Source: Pseudothauera rhizosphaerae
GTDB lineage: Bacteria; Pseudomonadota; Gammaproteobacteria; Burkholderiales; Rhodocyclaceae
Assembly (NCBI RefSeq): GCF_004801305.1
Contig: NZ_SSOD01000004.1
Location: forward strand, 1 to 64,000
Length of the DNA stretch: 64,000 bases
Reading direction: 5' to 3'
A program made the translations under genes and the position numbers. Below are positions 58,444-64,000 of this stretch, piece after piece (within the stretch, counting starts at the first letter, position 1; every line of letters starts with the position of its first letter). A model generated the notes under the pieces. It made no database searches. It was not told where the DNA came from and worked only from the letters and a program-made list of their open reading frames with translations.

Positions 58444-59225
58444 TGTCTTGCGAGTTCCCTCTCGAAATATGCGTGCAGATGATCGTTCATCCTGCGCCCG
58501 GCTATGGGCAGCGGATGCCGCGAGGTCCAGTCGGCGGGATCGATGTCCTCGCCCACCTGGATGCTGTATTGCATCCGCCTCCTGGGTATGCGGTACCACG
58601 GTTCACCCTTGGTGAGGCTGCGCGGACTCATGCGGATGACCACCGGGGTGATGATGCGTGCGCCGCGCATGGCGATGGCGCAGGCGCCGCGGTGGAAGCG
58701 CGGCAGGCTGTCGCGCGGCGTCCGCGTGCCTTCGGGAAAGACGATCAGCGTATCGCCCTCGCGCAGCGCCGCTGCGGCCTGGTCGAGCATGTCCGTGCTC
58801 TCGTTGTTGCTGATGTAGCCGGCGGCGGTGATGGGGCCGCGCGTGAACACGTTTTCCACCAGGCCGTGCCTGACGATGCAGCTGGCACCCGCCACGTGGC
58901 CGATCAGGAACACCACGTCCAGCAGGGAGGGGTGATTGGCGATGATCATCTGGCCGGGCCGGCCGAGGCGCTCGGCTCCCCTGAAATCGACGGTCAGGAT
59001 GCCCACCCGCACCATGAAGCGGATGAAGCAGCGGAACGACCAGGTGATGGCGGCTCGCGACCGGCACCGGCGCAACGCGGCGTCGCCGCCCAGCAGCCGC
59101 ATGGGCGGGAACACGATGAAACGCAGCACCAGCCCCCCCAGGCCGAACAGGCTGAAGGCCATGCCGGTGGCGCACAGGCGCCAGAGCCATGCGTCCTGGC
59201 GCGGTTCGGAAAGCTCGGCACTCAT
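58440..59225 (-). CDS. PlsC-type acyltransferase (ApeD-type)
   Basis: A 261-residue 1-acylglycerol-3-phosphate acyltransferase-like protein with N-terminal hydrophobic helices, the motif NHPSLLD (H98-x4-D103) and FPEGTRT. It probably transfers the finished aryl-polyene acyl chain from the ACP to a lipid acceptor. It overlaps both neighbours by four bases. Confidence 0.83.
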   Translation of the reverse strand: MSAELSEPRQDAWLWRLCATGMAFSLFGLGGLVLRFIVFPPMRLLGGDAALRRCRSRAAITWSFRCFIRFMVRVGILTVDFRGAERLGRPGQMIIANHPSLLDVVFLIGHVAGASCIVRHGLVENVFTRGPITAAGYISNNESTDMLDQAAAALREGDTLIVFPEGTRTPRDSLPRFHRGACAIAMRGARIITPVVIRMSPRSLTKGEPWYRIPRRRMQYSIQVGEDIDPADWTSRHPLPIAGRRMNDHLHAYFERELARQ

Positions 59226-59962
59226 GCGCGGTGGCGGGTCCAGGTCCAGCGGCGGGCGGCACGGTCATGCCGCCAGGCGGGGGTCTCGTTGATGAGGTGG
59301 CGCAGCAGGTTCAGCGGATGGGGCCAGTCAGGCTCATCGTCCACCGCCGCTGCGGCGGGCGTGGCGTCCGGTTCGACGCGCCACTGGGGGGCATTGCCGA
59401 CGCGGAATGCCGCCGCATAGGAGAAGGGAACGTCGGTGATCCAGTGCGCATAGTCGGCGGGCGGGCGCTCTTCGGCCGCCACCACCAGGACGCGCGGCGA
59501 GTCGGCACGCAGCAGGGCGCAAGCTTCGATGAAGGCGTGTTCGAGCATGTCGGCCTCGCCCGCCAGGGCCACGCCTTCGGCGGTTTCCTTGCGGATGATG
59601 GACCACTGGCCGACGATGGCGTTGTGCACCGACAGGCCGAACGCGGTGGGCGAGAGCGGTTCGCCCGCGGCGAGCGTCTGCAGTTGTGCGAAGTTGCGAT
59701 TGGTTTCGCCATGGCGCGAGGCGAAGACGATGGGCATGGGGTCCAGCCCGTCCGCCAGCGGCCAGGCGCAGTCGAACACCATCCGGGCCAGCGGGCTCAG
59801 GCGGCGGCGTTGCAGGGGAGGCAGGAAAGAGGTACCGGGCAGATCGGCAGCGCTCGTCCGGCCGGCAGGGCAATAGGGGAAACGGGCCCAGTGGCGCCAG
59901 TTGTCTTCGTCATGCAAACCGGGTGCCCACGCCTGCCATTTCTCGATTGAGAACGTAAACAT
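59222..59962 (-). CDS. apeC: Ketosynthase-like chain length factor (ApeC-type)
   Basis: A 246-residue protein resembling the N-terminal half of a ketosynthase (MVFDCAWPLAD, IVFASRHGETNRNFAQL, PTAFGLSVHNAIVGQW). It has no ketosynthase active-site Cys at the SVHNA position (111-115), so it should be an inactive chain-length partner for the ApeO ketosynthase. It is the first gene of the operon; a TATAAT lies only eight bases before the ATG. Confidence 0.8.
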   Translation of the reverse strand: MFTFSIEKWQAWAPGLHDEDNWRHWARFPYCPAGRTSAADLPGTSFLPPLQRRRLSPLARMVFDCAWPLADGLDPMPIVFASRHGETNRNFAQLQTLAAGEPLSPTAFGLSVHNAIVGQWSIIRKETAEGVALAGEADMLEHAFIEACALLRADSPRVLVVAAEERPPADYAHWITDVPFSYAAAFRVGNAPQWRVEPDATPAAAAVDDEPDWPHPLNLLRHLINETPAWRHDRAARRWTWTRHRA

Positions 59963-59970
59963 GGCGTGCG

Positions 59971-59979
59971 ATTATAAAG
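59971..59979. promoter_or_regulatory. Overlapping divergent -10 elements between the polyene operon and the PPTase gene
   Basis: ATTATAAAG reads TATAAT on the minus strand (59976-59971) and TATAAA on the plus strand (59974-59979). The gap between the two starts is only 42 bases. The minus-strand hexamer ends eight bases before the operon ATG, which would make its message nearly leaderless. Confidence 0.5.
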
Positions 59980-60004
59980 AACATTTCAAGGAAGTAACCG
60001 GATT

Positions 60005-60700
60005 TTGCAGACCGTAGCCGAGGGTAATCACGATGCCGGCATCCGTATCGCCTTCGGCGGTCCGGAACTGGAAGCTGCGTACGATGTACAGGCATTGAGC
60101 CGGGCCGACAGGCTGCGCGCATCGATGCCGCGGGCGGCGCGCGCCGAGCGTGACTGGCGCGTGAGCCGGGCGCTGGCAGCATGGCTGCGCCGGCAGGCGG
60201 GCCTGGCGGCGGATGCGCCGGTCAGTCTGAGCCACAGCCGGGCGCATGCCCTGGCAGCCGATGCGCCGCAGGGATTTGCGCTGGGCGTGGATGTGGAGCT
60301 GTGCCGTCCGCGCGATGCGGGGGCGCTGGCGCAATGGGTGTGCACGCCGGCCGAGCGTGCCCTGCTCGATGGCGTGGCCGATGCGGCCGCGCGCCTGGAG
60401 TATTTCTACGTGCTGTGGACGCTGAAAGAGGCGCTGCTCAAGGCAGCCGGACTGGATTTCCCGGCCGGCATGGCGACGGTGGGGCTGCGCCCGGCCGGCG
60501 AGGGCTGCGCCGGCACGGTGCTGCGTGCGCCGCCGGGGGCATGGGAAGCGGCAGTGTGCGGCCTGCCGGACGGCTGGATCGCGGCGGTGGCCTGGCGCCT
60601 CCCACCCGGTTTGCCGCCGGCCGAGCCCGCCGCGAGGCTGCGCTGGCTTGTTCCGGCAACCGGGGTGCGGATGCTGGGTGCCTGGCGTGCGGGGGGATAG
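60005..60700 (+). CDS. 4'-phosphopantetheinyl transferase
   Basis: A 231-residue Sfp/AcpT-like transferase that activates carrier proteins with the CoA arm. It shows the magnesium-binding GVDVELC and the second motif WTLKEALLKAAG. It probably primes the two ACPs of the adjacent polyene operon. No ATG is suitable; the start is a TTG at 60005 with AAGGAAG upstream at a long distance. It is transcribed divergently from the operon. Confidence 0.88.
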   Translation: MQTVAEGNHDAGIRIAFGGPELEAAYDVQALSRADRLRASMPRAARAERDWRVSRALAAWLRRQAGLAADAPVSLSHSRAHALAADAPQGFALGVDVELCRPRDAGALAQWVCTPAERALLDGVADAAARLEYFYVLWTLKEALLKAAGLDFPAGMATVGLRPAGEGCAGTVLRAPPGAWEAAVCGLPDGWIAAVAWRLPPGLPPAEPAARLRWLVPATGVRMLGAWRAGG

Positions 60701-60716
60701 GGTGCTGCGTGCGGCA

Positions 60717-61442
60717 TCAGACGGCCAGTTCGCCCGTACGAAAGCACTCGCCGTCGAAGGCGAGATAGCGCGCCGTGGCGTGCCAGTCGGCGAGCACCCA
60801 GCGCTGGCACGCGTGGCCGTCTACCAGGTGTTCGTGGCAGGCCGGCCGATGGGTGTGGCCGTGGATCAGGGTGGGGTAGCCGTGCTCGCGCAGCAGGGCT
60901 TCGACCGCGGCACGGTTCACGTCCATGATCGCCATCGCCTTTTCCCGTTTGCCCACTTCGCTGCGCCGGCGCAGGTCCTCGATGAAGGCCTTGCGCTCGG
61001 CCAGCGGCCGGGCGAGGAAGGCGGCCTGCCAGGCGGGGTCGCGCACCTGGCGGCGGTAGGCCTGGTAGGGCAGGTCGTCGGTGCACAGGATGTCGCCGTG
61101 GCTCAGCAGCATGCGGGTCTTGCCCAGCACGAGCGGGAAGGGGTCGGGCAGCAGGGCCATGCCGGCCTGCGCGGCATAGGCTTCGCCGAGCAGGAAGTCC
61201 CGGTTGCCGGCCATGAAATGCACCGGGGTGCCGCCCTGCGCCAGCGCGCGCAGGGTGTCGGCGATCCGTCGGTTGAGCGGGGCGTCGCCATCGTCGTCGC
61301 CGGCCCAGTATTCGAACAGGTCGCCGAGGATGTAGAGCGCTTCCGCCTTGCGCGCAGGACCGGCCAGGAAGGCGAGGAGGGCGGCGGTGGCTTCGGGGCG
61401 TTCCTCGGCCAGATGCAGATCGGCGACGAACAGCGCCCGCAC
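60717..61442 (-). CDS. lpxH: UDP-2,3-diacylglucosamine diphosphatase LpxH
   Basis: The fourth step of lipid A synthesis: hydrolyses UDP-2,3-diacylglucosamine to lipid X. A 241-residue calcineurin-like metallophosphoesterase with FVADLHLAEERP (metal ligands), GDLFEYWAGDD, GNRDFLLGE, SHGD and HGHTHRP. The start is GTG at 61442, giving MRALFVADLHL; it lies 29 bases after ppiB. This ppiB-lpxH order is widespread in proteobacteria. Confidence 0.94.
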   Translation of the reverse strand: MRALFVADLHLAEERPEATAALLAFLAGPARKAEALYILGDLFEYWAGDDDGDAPLNRRIADTLRALAQGGTPVHFMAGNRDFLLGEAYAAQAGMALLPDPFPLVLGKTRMLLSHGDILCTDDLPYQAYRRQVRDPAWQAAFLARPLAERKAFIEDLRRRSEVGKREKAMAIMDVNRAAVEALLREHGYPTLIHGHTHRPACHEHLVDGHACQRWVLADWHATARYLAFDGECFRTGELAV

Positions 61443-61471
61443 CGGCCGCGCCTTCGATCCGGGTGGGGAGA

Positions 61472-61966
61472 TCAGACGACTTCCGCGCGCTGGATCACCA
61501 CGTCCTCCACGGGCACGTCCTGGTGGAAGCCCTTGGAGCCGGTCTTGACCGCGCGGATCTTGTCCACCACGTCCAGGCCTTCGCTGACGCGGCCGAACAC
61601 GCAGTAGCCCCAGCCTTGCAGGTCCTGGGAGCGGAAGTTGAGGAAGTCGTTGTCGGCCACGTTGATGAAGAACTGGGCGGTGGCGGAGTGCGGCGCCTGG
61701 GTGCGCGCCATGGCGATGGTGCCGCGTGCGTTCTTGAGGCCGTTGTCGGCCTCGTTCTTGATCGGCTCGCGGGTCGGCTTCTGGTTCATGCCCGGCTCGA
61801 AGCCGCCGCCCTGGATCATGAAGCCGTCGATGACGCGGTGGAAGACGGTGTTGTCGTAGTGCCCCGCCTCGACGTAGGCGAGGAAGTTCTCCACCGTCGC
61901 CGGGGCCTTGTCGGCGTCCAGTTCCAGGGTGATGGTGCCGAGGCTGGTGTGCAGTTTGACGGCCAT
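61472..61966 (-). CDS. ppiB: Cytoplasmic peptidyl-prolyl cis-trans isomerase B
   Basis: A 164-residue cyclophilin without a signal peptide. The core is [39 protein letters not shown] and [23 protein letters not shown] precedes the ATG. It is paired with the periplasmic paralogue ppiA upstream. Confidence 0.95.
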   Translation of the reverse strand: MAVKLHTSLGTITLELDADKAPATVENFLAYVEAGHYDNTVFHRVIDGFMIQGGGFEPGMNQKPTREPIKNEADNGLKNARGTIAMARTQAPHSATAQFFINVADNDFLNFRSQDLQGWGYCVFGRVSEGLDVVDKIRAVKTGSKGFHQDVPVEDVVIQRAEVV

Positions 61967-62014
61967 GGGGGTTCTCCTCCGGGGGTTTGTTGGATTTTGG
62001 ATTGCGGCGCGCGT

Positions 62015-62575
62015 TCAGTGGGTTTCGAGCACGCGGGCGCGCTTGACGATCACGTGCTCGGCCGGGACGTTCTGGTGGAAGCCGACGTTGCGCACCGGCA
62101 GCTTGCCGATCTTCTGCACCACGTCTAAACCCTGGGTGACCTTGCCGAACACCGCGTAGCCCCAGCCGTCGAAGGAAGGGTAGTCGAGGGATTCGTTGTT
62201 CACCAGGTTGATGAAGAACTGCGAACTGGCCGAGTGCGGTGCCTGGGTGCGGGCCATGGCGATGGAGCCGGCAACGTTCTTGAGGCCATTCCTGGCCTCG
62301 TTCTCGATCGGCGCGCGGGTCGTCTTCTGGTTCATCTGCGCGTCGAAACCGCCGCCCTGGACCATGAAGCCGTCGATCACGCGGTGGAACACGGTGCCGT
62401 CGTAGTAGCCGCTGGAAACGTACTCCAGGAAGTTGGCCACGGTCTTGGGCGCCTTGTCGGGATAGAGCTCCAGCACGATGCGGCCCTGGGTGGTGTCGAG
62501 TTCCACCTGAGGATTGGCGGCGCCGGCGGTGGCGATGCAACCGAGCAGGGCGAACAGGGCGAGCAGCTTCTTCAT
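62015..62575 (-). CDS. ppiA: Periplasmic peptidyl-prolyl cis-trans isomerase A
   Basis: A 186-residue cyclophilin with a signal peptide (cleavage near ATAGAA, residue 19-20) and the same core motifs as PpiB ([35 protein letters not shown]). It acts on envelope proteins in the periplasm. The two isomerases are a tandem duplication with different targeting. Confidence 0.95.
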   Translation of the reverse strand: MKKLLALFALLGCIATAGAANPQVELDTTQGRIVLELYPDKAPKTVANFLEYVSSGYYDGTVFHRVIDGFMVQGGGFDAQMNQKTTRAPIENEARNGLKNVAGSIAMARTQAPHSASSQFFINLVNNESLDYPSFDGWGYAVFGKVTQGLDVVQKIGKLPVRNVGFHQNVPAEHVIVKRARVLETH

Positions 62576-62615
62576 CGGAAAGCCTCTTGCGGATTGCGGG
62601 GATTCGGGATGGGGC

Positions 62616-63833
62616 TCAGACGCCGCCTTCGTAGACGACGCGCCACTGGCCGTCTTCCTTGGTCCAGTACTGGCGCTTGCGCATGGTGTCGGTATAGCCG
62701 GCGCTGCGGTAGGTCTGTTCGAAGGTGACTTCCACCAGGGACTCTTCGCCGGGCTGGCGGAACATGCTCATCTTGCCGATCTCGACCTTGACCCAGTCGC
62801 GCGCGTTCGCGACCCGCCGCTTGCGTGCCACCCACTCGGCGTAGCCCAGCTTGTCGCTGCGGAAGTCGCGCGAGTAGTGGGCCAGGTAGCGCTCTACGTC
62901 CAGGCTTTCCCAATCGCTGCGCCAGGCCTCGATGGCGTCGTTGAGCGCGCTGCGTTCGGCCTGCCAGTCGTCGAGGGACAGCCATTCGATGTCGTTGCTG
63001 ATGATCACCGGGGTCAGGCCGGGCCGCACGAAGTTGCTCAGGCTGCTGAAGTCCTGGTTGGCCAGCACCACGCAGCCCTCGGAGGCGCGCGGCGGGCGGG
63101 CGTAGGTGTCGCTGGGCGTGCCGTGCAGCCAGATGCCGTAGCCGGTGCGGCCGAGGCGGCGGTCCCAGGTGTTGGGGTAGTTGATCGGGAAGGCGCCGCG
63201 GCCGTAGAAATCGGGCAGCTTGGCCGGGTCGATGAAGGAGGTGACGTGATAGACGCCCACCGGCGTCTTGTTGTCGCCTTCGAACTGCTTGGCCGAGCCG
63301 GCCTTGCCGTGGCTGGCGTAGTAGTCGGCGACGAAGCGCGGCTTGCCGTCTTCGTTGCGGTACACGTACAGCCGGGCGCGCTGCGTATCGACCACCACCG
63401 CATACTCCTGCTCGGGGCCCATCTGCAGCAGATAGCGCGGCACGTAGTCGGTTGCGCCCGGCCGTTCGCGGTAGGCGCGCAGGCGGGCGCTAGCCTCGTC
63501 GCGCAGTTCCTGCAGGCGTTCGTCCGGCGCGCTGGCGTTGCCGAAGGTGGAGATCGGCTGGGAGCGGGCGAGCAGCAGGTCGCCGCGGATGAGGTGGGCG
63601 AGGCGGAAGTTCGGATAGGCCTGCAGCAGGACCTGGGTGCGGTCCAGCGCGGCGTCCAGGCGGTTGGCCTCGATCTCGGCGAAGATCTGCCGCAGCGCGG
63701 CTTCCGGTCCGGCATCGGAGATCCGCCGGTCCTCGGGAGCGGCACAGGCCAGGCCGGCGCCCACGGCGACGGCCAGCATGCCGACCACGTGCGCGAGGCG
63801 GCGACGGGCGCTATCGGCCTTGATCCGTTTCAT
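62616..63833 (-). CDS. L,D-transpeptidase with C-terminal NTF2-like domain
   Basis: A 405-residue exported protein (signal peptide ending near ACAAP). The YkuD catalytic domain spans about residues 142-275 with HGTP (His237) and SEGCVVL (Cys254), so it is complete. The last 120 residues form an NTF2/Cds6-like domain (ARDWVKVEIGKMSMF, VEVTFEQTYRSAGYTDTM, DGQWRVVYEGGV) as in LdtF-type proteins. It may cross-link or edit peptidoglycan or its lipoprotein anchor. It overlaps the gene before it by ATGA. Confidence 0.88.
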   Translation of the reverse strand: MKRIKADSARRRLAHVVGMLAVAVGAGLACAAPEDRRISDAGPEAALRQIFAEIEANRLDAALDRTQVLLQAYPNFRLAHLIRGDLLLARSQPISTFGNASAPDERLQELRDEASARLRAYRERPGATDYVPRYLLQMGPEQEYAVVVDTQRARLYVYRNEDGKPRFVADYYASHGKAGSAKQFEGDNKTPVGVYHVTSFIDPAKLPDFYGRGAFPINYPNTWDRRLGRTGYGIWLHGTPSDTYARPPRASEGCVVLANQDFSSLSNFVRPGLTPVIISNDIEWLSLDDWQAERSALNDAIEAWRSDWESLDVERYLAHYSRDFRSDKLGYAEWVARKRRVANARDWVKVEIGKMSMFRQPGEESLVEVTFEQTYRSAGYTDTMRKRQYWTKEDGQWRVVYEGGV

Positions 63834-64000
63834 TTTCCGACCGTCTCCCGGGCGATGCGCCAGCGGTCCCCACGGCGGACCAGTTCCAGAATCTTGATGG
63901 TGTTGGCCTTGTAGTTCGAAGCGCGATAGCGCTGCAGAAAGCGGACCTCGGCGCGCTCGCCGTCGATGCGGACCCGCGGATTATCGATTTCCACGCTGAT
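63830..64000 (-). CDS. 3' end of a gene with an NTF2/Cds6-like C-terminal domain (partial)
   Basis: The last 56 codons of a gene that enters from the window edge. The translated end (AEVRFLQRYRASNYKANT, then ILELVRRGDRWRIARETVGK) resembles the C-terminal domain of the adjacent L,D-transpeptidase. Its TGA overlaps the transpeptidase ATG, so the two form an operon. The start and main domain lie outside the window; a second transpeptidase-related protein is likely. Confidence 0.75.
   Translation of the reverse strand: MSVEIDNPRVRIDGERAEVRFLQRYRASNYKANTIKILELVRRGDRWRIARETVGK

Overview
The window is about 64 kb of GC-rich chromosomal DNA from a betaproteobacterium. It most resembles the Rhodocyclales (Azoarcus/Thauera/Aromatoleum group). 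The evidence is the housekeeping gene order leuC-leuD-leuB-asd-fimV-truA-trpF-trpB-trpA-accD-folC-SPOR-cvpA-purF-metZ, the PhaC/PhaB/PhaR set for polyhydroxybutyrate, and an aryl-polyene pigment cluster of the kind known from Azoarcus. This placement is inference from gene content and codon use, not from a database search. I see no insertion sequence, prophage, CRISPR array or plasmid gene.

Layout. 0-4.5 kb: the 3' end of an rRNA operon (5S rRNA), then manC, bamD, rluD-pgeF and a small membrane protein. 4.5-8.9 kb: a polyhydroxyalkanoate (PHA) block of phaC, two phaB paralogues and the regulator phaR. 8.9-12.6 kb: rimO, a patatin-like protein and an FAD-linked 2-hydroxyacid dehydrogenase. 12.7-13.4 kb: two tandem, nearly identical Ala-Glu-Asp tRNA triplets. 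13.4-20.7 kb: an orphan TAXI-type binding protein, 3-hydroxybutyryl-CoA dehydrogenase, rho, trxA, fdxA, a CBS protein and fadD. 20.7-26.1 kb: ilvBN behind a peptide attenuator, aroC, an MFS transporter and an M48 lipoprotein protease. 26.2-30.7 kb: leuC, an entericidin-like lipopeptide, leuD, leuB and asd. 30.9-44.2 kb: fimV, a CbiQ-like protein, truA and the trpFBA-accD-folC-SPOR-cvpA-purF-metZ series, with many ATGA-type overlaps.

44.2-60 kb is the accessory highlight: about 19 tightly packed minus-strand genes forming an aryl-polyene (APE, xanthomonadin/arcuflavin-like) biosynthetic operon. A divergent 4'-phosphopantetheinyl transferase sits at its head. The operon encodes two acyl carrier proteins, two ketosynthases plus a chain-length-factor-like protein, a ketoreductase and dehydratase components. 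It also encodes an aryl-acid adenylation enzyme fused to a hotdog domain, two acyltransferases, a glycosyltransferase, a thioesterase, a LolA-like carrier, an MMPL exporter, a lipoprotein, a flavoprotein with halogenase motifs and two unknown secreted proteins. Together these would build a conjugated aryl polyene on carrier proteins, attach it to a lipid anchor and move it to the outer membrane.

60.7-64 kb: lpxH, ppiB, ppiA, an L,D-transpeptidase and the 3' end of a further gene with a related C-terminal domain.

Points that merit checking are the ilv attenuator, which resembles the E. coli ivbL system; the complementary residues of the two APE dehydratase partners; the possible polyene halogenase; a large hairpin in front of the TTG-started fadD; and a perfect 10-bp inverted repeat in front of the 3-hydroxybutyryl-CoA dehydrogenase gene.
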